DNA from: RGIG8244 sp045639325
GTDB lineage: Bacteria; Verrucomicrobiota; Lentisphaeria; Victivallales; UBA1829
Direction: 5' to 3'
NCBI GenBank assembly: GCA_045639325.1
Contig: JAZUCU010000016.1
Span: 1-23,882, forward strand
DNA: 23,882 nucleotides
The notes beneath the pieces are model-generated. The model ran no database searches and was not told where the DNA came from. It saw only the letters and a program-made list of their open reading frames with translations. Of this stretch, positions 7,616-15,437 are shown piece after piece (position 1 is the first letter of the stretch; each line of letters starts with the position of its first letter). Position numbers and translations under genes: made by a program.

Positions 7616-8416
7616 TTATTTATTACCGGCAGCGATACCGTTTTCAGTCATGAACTTGTAGCTCTGTTCGATGGCTTTCCACATTTCCACTTCGCAGTAG
7701 TCGAGTTCGACGACGATTGTTTCGCAGGAAGCGGGAGCAGCATCCACGATATCCTTGATGGGGAGAGAACCTGTACCGAGGGGGAGGAGGTCGATCTTCA
7801 TATCAAGCAAGCCGTTGACCATACCTGCATTTTCGGCTTTCTGAGAGCAGATACCGTCTTTCATGTGGAGCTGAACAACGCGATCAGCATAACGTTTCAT
7901 CATAGCGACAGCATCTTCTTTACCGAGGTTTGTGGACCAGAAGGCGTCGAGTTCGAATTTGATTTCGGGGCAGTATTCGAGGTAGATATCATATTTGAAT
8001 TTACCGTCGATTTTTTCGAATTCCCAGTAATGGTTGTGCTGGAAAACGGTGATGCCGCGTTTTTTTGCAATTTCGATGAGTTTGTTTGTGTTTTCAGCAG
8101 TTGCTTTGATTGCATCCAGATCTTTGAAGTTGTCGGGGCCATAACCGCAGCAAGCCTGTTTGATGCCGAGGATGTCGAGTGTATCCAGAGCTTCCGCAGC
8201 CGTAGCTTCATCTCTCAGCCAGGGAGAGTGAGAAGAGTAGATCTTGAGACCGAGGTCGTCAATAATCTTTTTGAATTCAGCGGGAGTGAGATTCCAGAAA
8301 CCGGCAGGTTCCACGGCTTTGTAACCGATGTCAGCGACTTTTTTGAGCACGCCGACGAAATCATCTTTTGCGTAATCGCGGAGAGAATACAACTGTACAG
8401 CTAAAGGTCTGAGCAT
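7616..8416 (-). CDS. Sugar phosphate isomerase/epimerase (TIM barrel)
   Basis: A 266-residue cytoplasmic protein of the xylose isomerase-like TIM-barrel family, distinct from the one at 473-1327. Family-type positions include QHNHYWEF (127-134), Asp157 in FELDAFW, His184 in VQLHMKDG and Glu237 in VVELDYCE, consistent with a divalent metal site. Relatives epimerise or isomerise sugars, keto-inositols or sugar phosphates; the substrate is not deducible. The frame extends upstream to 8491, but the ATG at 8416 is preceded by AGGAGT at a good distance and begins the conserved RPLAVQLYSLR segment, so I chose it. A candidate promoter lies 48-75 bp upstream and a strong terminator follows, so it is probably transcribed alone. 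Confidence 0.88.
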   Translation of the reverse strand: MLRPLAVQLYSLRDYAKDDFVGVLKKVADIGYKAVEPAGFWNLTPAEFKKIIDDLGLKIYSSHSPWLRDEATAAEALDTLDILGIKQACCGYGPDNFKDLDAIKATAENTNKLIEIAKKRGITVFQHNHYWEFEKIDGKFKYDIYLEYCPEIKFELDAFWSTNLGKEDAVAMMKRYADRVVQLHMKDGICSQKAENAGMVNGLLDMKIDLLPLGTGSLPIKDIVDAAPASCETIVVELDYCEVEMWKAIEQSYKFMTENGIAAGNK

Positions 8417-8463
8417 TTTTTTACTCCTGAAATAATTAAGTTTAAGGTTATACGATAAGGCTA

Positions 8464-8491
8464 AATATAATACTTCAAGCGTAAAATGCAA
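8464..8491 (-). promoter_or_regulatory. Candidate sigma-70-type promoter for the minus-strand isomerase
   Basis: On the minus strand TTGCAT (8491-8486), a 16-base spacer and TATATT (8469-8464) lie in an AT-rich gap. This leaves a leader of roughly 40 bases before the ATG at 8416. Confidence 0.42.
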
Positions 8492-8528
8492 GGCGTGAAA
8501 AAGAAGATTTGACTATTTTTTGAATATT

Positions 8529-9224
8529 TTATGACAAAATATCGCCGTCCAGGTGAATCCCGAACATTTCTGAAAGATTTTCTGCAGAAAATTCACTTTC
8601 CGCAGTCAGCGAATCTGCTGTTGCGCCCGTATCGAAAAATTCCGCCATTTCGATACCACGCAGTTTGAATAATAACGCCGGTTCATCATCCAGCATGGCA
8701 CCGACACCATACAATGCGGCTGCGGCATGACTGCATAAACAGGCGTCGTCGATACAATTGCAGCTGGCACGGATTTGACCGTATTCGGGAAAGAGACCGT
8801 TTTCCGGATCGCCCAGAACGGCAAGGATGTCTTCCGAAAGATTGCCCTGGAGAAGATCAAGGAGAGAGGTGATTTTGCCGGTACATTTAGTGCGGACGGC
8901 TTCCAGACGTTCTTCGTCCGGTTCATCAATAAAGATATTGAGATCGTATAATTCTTTCTGGACGATCTTTGCACGCACCACGCCGGGCTCGATTGTGAGG
9001 TCAATCACTGCACCGTTACGGAGCAGCGATCTGCCGGAGGGGAGACGGCTTTCGTAATCCTGCCATTGTTCGATGGCACGGCACCAGGCATATCCCCAGA
9101 ATGAATTGGCGATTTTTTTCCCGTGAGCAGCGGCGGGGTGCAAAACTTCGCCCTGCGCAGTGAGATCATCGGCGATCTTCTGCGCGAGGGATGCTTTTTC
9201 TTTTGCGGAAACGTAACGTTCCAT
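8529..9224 (-). CDS. SWIM zinc-finger domain protein
   Basis: A 231-residue protein with a complete SWIM zinc-binding motif CxCx6CxH: Cys155, Cys157, Cys164 and His166, within ASCNCIDDACLCSHAAAAL. The preceding part (FWGYAWCRAIEQW, LPSGRSLLRNGAV, then a short beta-rich stretch) matches the conserved N-terminal region of stand-alone bacterial SWIM proteins. SWIM domains bind nucleic acid or protein, and in many bacteria such genes sit next to SNF2-type helicases; none is present here. The ATG shares its A with the stop of der (TGATG), so translation is coupled and the two genes form an operon. An AT-rich inverted repeat (ATATTTT/AAAATAT) overlaps the stop region but has no T tract and is not a convincing terminator. 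Confidence 0.83.
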   Translation of the reverse strand: MERYVSAKEKASLAQKIADDLTAQGEVLHPAAAHGKKIANSFWGYAWCRAIEQWQDYESRLPSGRSLLRNGAVIDLTIEPGVVRAKIVQKELYDLNIFIDEPDEERLEAVRTKCTGKITSLLDLLQGNLSEDILAVLGDPENGLFPEYGQIRASCNCIDDACLCSHAAAALYGVGAMLDDEPALLFKLRGIEMAEFFDTGATADSLTAESEFSAENLSEMFGIHLDGDILS

Positions 9225-10828
9225 CAGGGATTTTCTCTGCGGGTACGTTCTTCTCTGCGTTTCTTGATCTTGTAAGCGCGTTCTTCCGCTTTGGCTTTCT
9301 TGTACTGTTTCGCGTTGGCGATTTTCTTTCTGTGAGAGCCGGCATGGTTGACGACTTCAGAAAGGTCGCGGCGGGAACGTTCTTCCAAACGGATGCGGAT
9401 GGGCAATCCGGAGAGACCGAAACTTCTGCGGAAGCAGTTGACAAGATACTGTTTGTAGGAATCCGCACAGAGACCCGTCTTGTTGACAATGAGCGTCACG
9501 CAGGGCGGATTGTCGCCCGTCATGGCACCGTAATAAATCTTCAACGGTTTTGTGCCGACGACCGGGGGCAGGTTCTTTGTGATGGCTTCCTGAATCACGC
9601 GGTTCAGCATTGCTGTGGGGATGCGGACGGAAAGCTGTGCGCGGACATGGCCGATCGTTTCATAGAGGGAGGAGAAGTTCCAGCCGTTCTGGGAGGAAAC
9701 GAAGACCACGGGGGCGTACATCATTTTCGGGAGGGTGAAACGGACTTCCTTGAGAATGTCGTTTGTCGTTGCGCCCTGTACACGGATATCCCATTTATTG
9801 ACGACGAGGATACAGGCTTTACCGGAATCTTCGATCATACGGGCAATGGTTTTATCCTGTGCGGTTGCCTGACCGACGTTGGCTTCCAGCACGAACAGAA
9901 CGATATCACATTCTGCCAGTGCATCGGCGGCGCGCATCATACTGTAATGTTCGACGGCTTCATCGACTTTTGATTTTTTACGCAAACCGGCGGTATCCAC
10001 CAGCATGGCGGGGATTTCTTCTTCGCCGATCTGGAGTGTGAATTCAGAGTTCACATTGTCGCGTGTTGTTCCGGCGACATCGCTGACGATGACGCGGTTT
10101 TCCCCGAGAAGGCGGTTGACGAGAGAAGATTTCCCCACGTTGGGGCGTCCGAGGACGGCGATCTTCAATCTGGCTTCTTTGGGAACGGAATCGGCATTGA
10201 CTCTTTCCACATGAGAGAGTGCGGCGTTGAGCATGTCACCAATCCCTCTGCGGTGCAGGGAGGAAATGGGCCATACTTTATCGAAGCCCAGTTCACTGAA
10301 TTCATCGGCGCGGAAAACGTCTTCCTGATTATCTGCCTTATTGGCAACGAGGAGAACTTTTTTGCCGCACTGGCGCAGTTTCTGAGCAATTTCGCGGTCG
10401 AGCGGAATCAGCCCGGTCTGTGCATCCACGAGGAACAGGATGATGTCCGCATTTTCGATTGCGGCATCTGCCTGGTCAGCAATCATGGTATCCCAGAAAG
10501 AAACGGATTTCTTTTCGCCGGTATAAATGGCAAGCCCGCCGGTATCGGTCACGAGGAAGAGACGGCGGTCATGAATGGCTGCAGCGGTAACGCGGTCGCG
10601 AGTGACTCCGCTTTCGAAGTGAACGATGGCCTGTCTGCGTTTGAGGATGGCATTGAACAGGGAAGATTTCCCCACGTTGGGGCGTCCTACGATTGCGATG
10701 GAAGGCAAACGCAAGGAGTTCTGCGGAGTTGCCTCTCCATTGGAAGAAACATCAAACACATCATCCTGCTGTTCGGTTTCTCTGGGGACAATACGGCGTC
10801 TTTTATTATATACTCTTTTACCTTTCAT
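9224..10828 (-). CDS. der: Ribosome biogenesis GTPase Der (EngA), double GTPase
   Basis: A 534-residue protein with two tandem Era-type GTPase domains. G-domain 1 has GRPNVGKS (48-55), DTGG (95-98) and NKAD (163-166). G-domain 2 has GRPNVGKS (227-234), DTAG (278-281) and NKWD (344-347). A KH-like C-terminal domain follows (about 410-495). Der assembles the 50S subunit and is essential in most bacteria. The protein is longer than usual (440-490) because of a roughly 40-residue basic/acidic N-terminal extension and a Lys/Arg-rich tail of about 40 residues. The tail is probably disordered and may contact rRNA. AAAGG lies about 11 bases before the ATG. A hairpin sits just upstream, and the SWIM gene is coupled downstream. 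Confidence 0.97.
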   Translation of the reverse strand: MKGKRVYNKRRRIVPRETEQQDDVFDVSSNGEATPQNSLRLPSIAIVGRPNVGKSSLFNAILKRRQAIVHFESGVTRDRVTAAAIHDRRLFLVTDTGGLAIYTGEKKSVSFWDTMIADQADAAIENADIILFLVDAQTGLIPLDREIAQKLRQCGKKVLLVANKADNQEDVFRADEFSELGFDKVWPISSLHRRGIGDMLNAALSHVERVNADSVPKEARLKIAVLGRPNVGKSSLVNRLLGENRVIVSDVAGTTRDNVNSEFTLQIGEEEIPAMLVDTAGLRKKSKVDEAVEHYSMMRAADALAECDIVLFVLEANVGQATAQDKTIARMIEDSGKACILVVNKWDIRVQGATTNDILKEVRFTLPKMMYAPVVFVSSQNGWNFSSLYETIGHVRAQLSVRIPTAMLNRVIQEAITKNLPPVVGTKPLKIYYGAMTGDNPPCVTLIVNKTGLCADSYKQYLVNCFRRSFGLSGLPIRIRLEERSRRDLSEVVNHAGSHRKKIANAKQYKKAKAEERAYKIKKRREERTRRENP

Positions 10829-10850
10829 CGTGTTCAGCCTTTCTCTAAAG

Positions 10851-10889
10851 AAAACATAGCGGTTACGAGGGGAAACCGCATAACCGCTA
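10851..10889 (-). terminator. Hairpin between the GGGtGRT gene and der, probable terminator
   Basis: On the minus strand TAGCGGTTA (10889-10881) pairs with TAACCGCTA (10865-10857), followed by TGTTTTC. The loop contains another GCGGTT that could pair alternatively with AACCGC. The T tract is short, so termination may be partial. It lies 33 bp after the GGGtGRT stop and 22 bp before the der start. Confidence 0.55.
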
Positions 10890-10921
10890 CGTATTATTTT
10901 TTACAAATGTCCTTTATGGAC

Positions 10922-11923
10922 TTATGCCATTGCCTGAGCAACAGCGACGGCGACGTCAACAGACGCACCGACCATGGGGTTGTTACCCATACCGATCAAG
11001 CCCATCATTTCGACGTGAGCCGGGACGGAGGAAGAACCAGCGAACTGAGCGTCGGAATGCATACGGCCCATGGTGTCAGTCAAGCCGTAAGAAGCGGGAC
11101 CTGCAGCCATGTTATCGGGATGGAGAGTTCTGCCAGTACCGCCGCCGGAAGCAACGGAGAAGAACTTCTGACCAGCAGCGATACGTTCCTTTTTGTAGGT
11201 AGCCATAACGGGGTGCTGGAAGCGTGTGGGGTTGGTGGAGTTACCGGTGATAGCGATATCAACACCTTCGAGCCACATGATAGCAACGCCTTCGCGGACG
11301 TCATCAGCGCCGTAGCAACGGACAGCAGCGCGTTCGCCTTTGGAGTATGCTCTTTCGGAAACGACTTTGACTTCGCCGGTAGCGTAATCGAATTCTGTTT
11401 CGACGCCTGTGAAGCCGTTGATACGTGCGATGATCTGAGCGGCATCTTTACCGAGACCGTTGAGGATCACGCGCAGGGGATCTTTACGGACTTTGTTAGC
11501 GGATTTAGCGAGACCGATAGCACCTTCTGCAGCTGCAAAAGATTCGTGACCTGCACAGAAAGCGAAGCATTTTGTTTCTTCGGAGAGAAGCATGCTTGCG
11601 AGGTTACCGTGACCGATACCGACTTTACGGTCGTCAGCAACGGAACCGGGGATGCAGAAACTCTGGAGGCCTTCGCCGAGAGTTTTAGCGATTTCGCTGG
11701 CAACAGTCTGACCGCGTTTGATGGCGACAGCAGCGCCGACGAGGTATGCCCAGCAAGCGTTTTCGAAGCAGATGGGCTGGATGTCTTTGACGCGCTGATA
11801 GATGTCAAGACCTTTGCCTTTTGTGATCTGTTCTGCTTCTTCGATAGAAGCGATACCGTTATCGTTCAGGAATTTATTGATCTGCGCAATTCTGCGGCCG
11901 TAACTTTCGAACAATTCTGCCAT
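10922..11923 (-). CDS. GGGtGRT-family protein
   Basis: A 333-residue protein carrying the exact signature SGGGTGRTLHPDN (GGGTGRT at 260-266) that names this Pfam family, together with the conserved ITGNSTNPTRFQHPV and LTDTMGRMHSDAQFAGSSS segments. The biochemical role is not established to my knowledge. There is no signal peptide or membrane segment, so it is cytoplasmic. Cysteines occur at 52, 57, 90, 119, 123 and 203, including a CFAFC pair that could bind metal. AAGGAG precedes the ATG at a good distance, and only 12 bp separate it from the upstream NifU-like gene, so the two form an operon. In other genomes this family is often beside an iron-sulfur scaffold-like gene (recalled, not checked), which suggests a joint metal- or Fe-S-linked role. 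Confidence 0.93.
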   Translation of the reverse strand: MAELFESYGRRIAQINKFLNDNGIASIEEAEQITKGKGLDIYQRVKDIQPICFENACWAYLVGAAVAIKRGQTVASEIAKTLGEGLQSFCIPGSVADDRKVGIGHGNLASMLLSEETKCFAFCAGHESFAAAEGAIGLAKSANKVRKDPLRVILNGLGKDAAQIIARINGFTGVETEFDYATGEVKVVSERAYSKGERAAVRCYGADDVREGVAIMWLEGVDIAITGNSTNPTRFQHPVMATYKKERIAAGQKFFSVASGGGTGRTLHPDNMAAGPASYGLTDTMGRMHSDAQFAGSSSVPAHVEMMGLIGMGNNPMVGASVDVAVAVAQAMA

Positions 11924-11935
11924 GATAACTTCTCC

Positions 11936-12646
11936 TTATGCCTTGCGCGGGTTGATAACTTTAGCGGCATCCGCGAAACGGCCGTAAGATTTCTGGAATT
12001 TCTGTACGAAATCTTTGACGTTCATCTTTTCCAGATCTTCGACGGATGTTTTGTTGACGAATTCCATCATCTTACCGAGGTTGACGAATTCGTAACCGAT
12101 GACTTTGTCTTCATCGTCCAATGCGAGGTTTGTGACATAGCCTTCAGCCATTTCCAGGTAACGGACGCCTTTTTCGGCTGTGCTGTACATGGTACCTGTG
12201 ATGGAGCGGAGCTGTTTGAGGTCTTCGAGACCAGCACCGATGGGCAGACCGCCTTCGCTGAAAGCTGTCTGAGTACGACCGTAAACGATCTGCAGGAAGA
12301 GTTCCCGCATAGCAGTGTTGATTGCGTCGCAGACCAAGTCTGTGTTCAATGCTTCGAGAATGGTTTTTCCGGGCAGGATTTCTGCAGCCATAGCAGCAGA
12401 GTGAGTCATGCCGGAGCAACCGATTGTTTCAACCAATGCTTCCTGAATGATACCTTCTTTGACGTTGAGGGTCAATTTGCATGCGCCCTGCTGGGGTGCA
12501 CACCAGCCCACACCGTGTGTAAGACCGGAAATATCTTTGATTTCTTTTGCCTTTGTCCAGGCACCTTCCTGCGGAATGGGAGCCGGTCCGTGTTTGGGAC
12601 CTTTGGCAACGCAGACCATCTGTTCCACTTCGTGCGTGAAATTCAT
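11936..12646 (-). CDS. NifU/IscU-like iron-sulfur cluster assembly scaffold-family protein
   Basis: A 236-residue protein related to the IscU/NifU N-terminal scaffold fold. Three spaced Cys groups fit a cluster-holding scaffold: Cys49/Cys56 in GWCAPQQGACK, Cys77 in ETIGCSGMTHSA, and Cys106 in LVCDAINTAMR; Cys12 is extra. The region after Cys77 ending EILPGKT resembles the helix after the second scaffold cysteine in IscU. The C-terminal 100 residues (from about SITGTMYST) form an extension not found in IscU. No cysteine desulfurase, HscA/B or ferredoxin gene is nearby, so this is probably not a general Isc system. AGGAG lies 8 bases before the ATG. It is the first gene of the two-gene operon with the GGGtGRT gene and has its own promoter. 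Confidence 0.87.
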   Translation of the reverse strand: MNFTHEVEQMVCVAKGPKHGPAPIPQEGAWTKAKEIKDISGLTHGVGWCAPQQGACKLTLNVKEGIIQEALVETIGCSGMTHSAAMAAEILPGKTILEALNTDLVCDAINTAMRELFLQIVYGRTQTAFSEGGLPIGAGLEDLKQLRSITGTMYSTAEKGVRYLEMAEGYVTNLALDDEDKVIGYEFVNLGKMMEFVNKTSVEDLEKMNVKDFVQKFQKSYGRFADAAKVINPRKA

Positions 12647-12698
12647 CCGATTGTCTCCTGATTAGTTAATATTGTTAGTTTTAGAGGATAATCTTTGT

Positions 12699-12727
12699 AC
12701 TATACATCCAGTTATATATTTTTTCAA
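12699..12727 (-). promoter_or_regulatory. Sigma-70-type promoter of the NifU-like/GGGtGRT operon
   Basis: On the minus strand TTGAAA (12727-12722), a 17-base spacer and TATAGT (12704-12699) lie upstream of the scaffold gene, giving a leader of about 45 bases. The spacing is ideal and the -10 matches consensus at 5 of 6 positions. No palindromic IscR- or Fur-like operator was recognised around it. Confidence 0.62.
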
Positions 12728-12738
12728 GTTTATATTAT

Positions 12739-12785
12739 AAAAAAAACAGAAAAACCCCGGCAGAACGGAAAATGTTCTGCCGGGG
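12739..12785 (-). terminator. Strong intrinsic terminator after the Gfo/Idh dehydrogenase
   Basis: On the minus strand CCCCGGCAGAAC (12785-12774) pairs perfectly over 12 bp with GTTCTGCCGGGG (12766-12755), with a 7-base loop. It is followed by TTTTT, CTG and eight more T residues. It isolates the dehydrogenase gene from the NifU-like operon promoter. Confidence 0.95.
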
Positions 12786-12819
12786 TACGATTCAAAATGA
12801 AGCCGCTTTGACGGAAAGA

Positions 12820-13899
12820 TTATTTGAACTGGCTCATATCAATAATCTTGCCGGTTGCTTCGGATTCGGCGGCGGCAAAGCAGAAGCGCATGGTTTCGTA
12901 TGCGTCTTCCGGGGCAACTTCCGGACCTTTGCCCTGGGCGATCAGTTCGAGAATACGGACGTTCTGGCCGGCTGTGTTGTGGATCCAGACCTGGTCTTCT
13001 TCCGGAGTGTAAGTAATGGTTTCCACAATTTTGCTTTCCATGTGTTTTTCGCCATCAGAGAACTGCCAGCGGCGGAGACGACGGCGGAAGACGTCCGTTT
13101 CGATCGCACCTTTTGTTCCGCAGATCAGATACTGGAGGAAGTGCCCGTCATCAGACTGTTTTGTCAGTACATCCATCAGCGGATCTTTGTGGAGTGTTTC
13201 TGCGTTGTACATGATGAAGTTGAGTACACCGACACCGCCGTTTGTGAATTTTGTTACGATGTTGTGGTTGTCATGGTGGTTGAAATAGGGGACCACGTTG
13301 GGGGAGTTGACGGAATAGACGGTCGCAGGATTGCAGCCCATGAACCAACGTTGAAGGTCGAGATAGTGAGAAAGTTTTTCACCGATGAGGAAGCTGCCGG
13401 TACTGTTGCTGCGCCAGTTGTTTTTGCCGTGGAATTCGCAGCAGAAGTAACGGGTCTGGATGTTGACGACATCACCGATGAGCCCCTGATCGATCCATTC
13501 TTTTGCCTTCATGTAGATCGTGGAATAATGGAGTTCGAAACCGACCTGCAGGAAGCCGTTGTACTGATTTTTCAGCTCGATGAATTTTGTTGCTTCTTCC
13601 AGTGTATCGCCCATGGGTTTTTCGCACATGACTTTTTTGCCAGCGCGCAGGGCAGCTTCCGCCAATTCAAAGTGTGCGGCATTGCTGGCTGCAATGGAGA
13701 CAAATTTGATTGCGGGGTTGTTCATGATTTCTTCCAGAGTTGCAGGGATGATTCCGATTTCCTTTGCCCGTTCTTCTCTGCGTGTCTGGTCCGGTTCATA
13801 ACCGTAGATTTTGTCTACATAGGGAGATTTTTTTGCTGCTTCAGCATGAGTTTTTCCCATACCGCCGAGACCGAGTACTGCTACATCAAATTTTTCCAT
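12820..13899 (-). CDS. Gfo/Idh/MocA-family NAD(P)-dependent oxidoreductase
   Basis: A 359-residue cytoplasmic dehydrogenase. The Rossmann motif GLGGMG lies at residues 10-15, the family signature MCEKPMG carries the catalytic Lys94, and GEKLSHYLDLQRWF has the His178 expected in the active site. Family members oxidise or reduce sugars, inositols or glycosides with NAD(P). No secretion signal is seen, unlike many Bacteroidetes relatives. The substrate is unknown; together with the isomerases in this window it suggests catabolism of unusual sugars. AAAGGAT precedes the ATG by about 7 bases, a good promoter lies upstream and a strong terminator downstream, so it is a single-gene transcript. Confidence 0.9.
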   Translation of the reverse strand: MEKFDVAVLGLGGMGKTHAEAAKKSPYVDKIYGYEPDQTRREERAKEIGIIPATLEEIMNNPAIKFVSIAASNAAHFELAEAALRAGKKVMCEKPMGDTLEEATKFIELKNQYNGFLQVGFELHYSTIYMKAKEWIDQGLIGDVVNIQTRYFCCEFHGKNNWRSNSTGSFLIGEKLSHYLDLQRWFMGCNPATVYSVNSPNVVPYFNHHDNHNIVTKFTNGGVGVLNFIMYNAETLHKDPLMDVLTKQSDDGHFLQYLICGTKGAIETDVFRRRLRRWQFSDGEKHMESKIVETITYTPEEDQVWIHNTAGQNVRILELIAQGKGPEVAPEDAYETMRFCFAAAESEATGKIIDMSQFK

Positions 13900-13949
13900 T
13901 GTGTTATCCTTTCAAAATATGTTCAATATGAAAAAAAATCGTTTGTCTT

Positions 13950-13977
13950 AATATATCCGGCATTACATCAAAGTCAA
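13950..13977 (-). promoter_or_regulatory. Sigma-70-type promoter of the Gfo/Idh dehydrogenase gene
   Basis: On the minus strand TTGACT (13977-13972), a 16-base spacer and TATATT (13955-13950). Both hexamers match consensus at 5 of 6 positions. The leader to the ATG at 13899 is about 45 bases and AT-rich. It lies between this gene and the end of rfbD, so the dehydrogenase can be expressed independently of the rfb operon. Confidence 0.58.
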
Positions 13978-14002
13978 GAGCGGATTTACTCAAATTTGTA
14001 TT

Positions 14003-14887
14003 TTATTTTTCTGTTTTGGATTCCCATTCAAAAAAATCCGCCAGGGCATCCTGCCATTGCGGCATCGGAGTAAGTCCCCATTCTTTCAAATGTTTCTTTT
14101 CCAAGGCTGAATTCGCCGGGCGCGGGGCAGGGCGGGGAAATTCTGCCGTTGTGCAGGGAATGACCTTTTGAGTAAGTCCTTTCTGACGGAAGATTTCTTT
14201 GGCAAATTCATACCAGGAGCATACCCCTTCACAAGTCAGATGAAGCGTACCCGTCAAATCCGGACGCTCCAGAAGCTCGCCCAATTTCTGCGCGACGGCA
14301 ATGGCACTTGTGGGGTTGCCTTTCTGATCATGAACCACTTTCAATTCCGGGCGGGTCCCATCGGCCAGTTTGAGCATGGTATGAACGAAACTGGGACCAT
14401 CGAAGCCATAGAGCCAGGAAATACGGCAAATCAGACTGTTTTCCGGATAGATGCGGCGGACTGCCTGTTCTCCGGCAAATTTACTTTTACCATAAACGGT
14501 GGCACCACCATCGGCGGGGATGTCTTCCGGATAAGGAACGGGGCTGTCACCTTTGAATACGTAGTCGGTGGAAATGGCGATCAATCTCACGTTGGCATTT
14601 TTGCAAGCGGCTGCGACATTGGCTGTGCCCTGTTCGTTGAGCAGAAATGCCCGTTCCGGTTCGGATTCACATAAATCGACATTGGTCATGGCGGCGCAAT
14701 GAATCACGGTATCCGGCTGATATTTCCGGAGCGCGTTTTCGAGAGATGCGGGGTTGGTGATATCCGTTTCCGGCAAACCGGTCGGGATAATCAGATATTG
14801 TTCTGTCAGGATTCTGCAGATGGTTCTACCCAACATTCCGGCACCGCCGGTCAACATGATTTTGCGTTTGCTGGAAGAATTATTCAT
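14003..14887 (-). CDS. rfbD: dTDP-4-dehydrorhamnose reductase RfbD (RmlD)
   Basis: A 294-residue extended-SDR reductase that makes dTDP-L-rhamnose with NAD(P)H in the last step of the pathway. The cofactor motif GGAGMLG is at 14-20, the active-site STDYVF at 106-111, and the catalytic Tyr132 and Lys136 in VYGKSKFAGE. NPTSAIAVAQKL near the end is typical of RmlD. I chose the ATG at 14887, which overlaps the end of rfbC by 8 bp; a TTG three codons earlier is the alternative. It is the last gene of the rfb operon, and I see no clear terminator after the stop. Confidence 0.95.
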   Translation of the reverse strand: MNNSSSKRKIMLTGGAGMLGRTICRILTEQYLIIPTGLPETDITNPASLENALRKYQPDTVIHCAAMTNVDLCESEPERAFLLNEQGTANVAAACKNANVRLIAISTDYVFKGDSPVPYPEDIPADGGATVYGKSKFAGEQAVRRIYPENSLICRISWLYGFDGPSFVHTMLKLADGTRPELKVVHDQKGNPTSAIAVAQKLGELLERPDLTGTLHLTCEGVCSWYEFAKEIFRQKGLTQKVIPCTTAEFPRPAPRPANSALEKKHLKEWGLTPMPQWQDALADFFEWESKTEK

Positions 14888-15437
14888 GATTTTCAAAGAT
14901 TTGAGCTTCTGCTAAAAGAGGTTGTGCCTGATCTTTTTGTGAGACAATAACTTTATCTTTTTTTATCTGCCAGTCAATTGCGAGTGTGGGATCATCGAAA
15001 CGGATACCCCGTTCATGGGATGGCATGTAGGGATTATCGCATTTGTATTGTACGATTGCAGACTCGGACAGGACAGCGAACCCATGGGCAAACCCGTGTG
15101 GAATGAAAAGCTGAAGTTTATTTTCATCCGAAAGTATGGTTGTTGTATGTTTGCCGAATGTGGGGGAATTTTTGCGAATGTCTACCGCGATATCAAGAAT
15201 TTTTCCGTAAATGACCTTGATCAGTTTTGCCTGTGCGTATGGCGGAAGTTGATAATGCAATCCGCGAATGACGCCGTACGATGATTTTGATTCGTTATCC
15301 TGAACCCAGTTGCAGGTAATTCCGGCATCGGCATATTTTTTCTGATTCCAGATTTCGAAAAAATACCCACGGGAATCACGAATAATATCCGGTTCAATCA
15401 TTTTGACATCCGGAATTAAAGTATCCGTAATGTTCAT
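14880..15437 (-). CDS. rfbC: dTDP-4-dehydrorhamnose 3,5-epimerase RfbC (RmlC)
   Basis: A 185-residue cupin epimerase acting on dTDP-4-keto-6-deoxy-D-glucose. The substrate-loop motif RGLHYQ contains the catalytic His61. Tyr131 in VQYKCDNPY is the likely proton donor, and FIPHGFAHGF (111-120) is the conserved cupin strand. The length is normal for RmlC. The ATG overlaps the rfbA stop by four bases (ATGA), indicating translational coupling, and AAAGG lies about 11 bases upstream. Confidence 0.96.
   Translation of the reverse strand: MNITDTLIPDVKMIEPDIIRDSRGYFFEIWNQKKYADAGITCNWVQDNESKSSYGVIRGLHYQLPPYAQAKLIKVIYGKILDIAVDIRKNSPTFGKHTTTILSDENKLQLFIPHGFAHGFAVLSESAIVQYKCDNPYMPSHERGIRFDDPTLAIDWQIKKDKVIVSQKDQAQPLLAEAQIFENHE

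Noticed and set aside
8500..8545. ATATTTT/AAAATAT inverted repeat at the end of the SWIM gene as a terminator
   Set aside because: It is AT-only, has no T tract downstream on the coding strand and overlaps the stop codon, so it probably arises by chance.
10211..12661. An uninterrupted 816-residue plus-strand frame antisense to der, the GGGtGRT gene and the NifU-like gene
   Set aside because: The minus strand encodes three clearly conserved proteins with ribosome sites. The antisense product is rich in Cys, Phe, Asp and His with no recognisable domain, a pattern that arises from the codon bias of the real genes.
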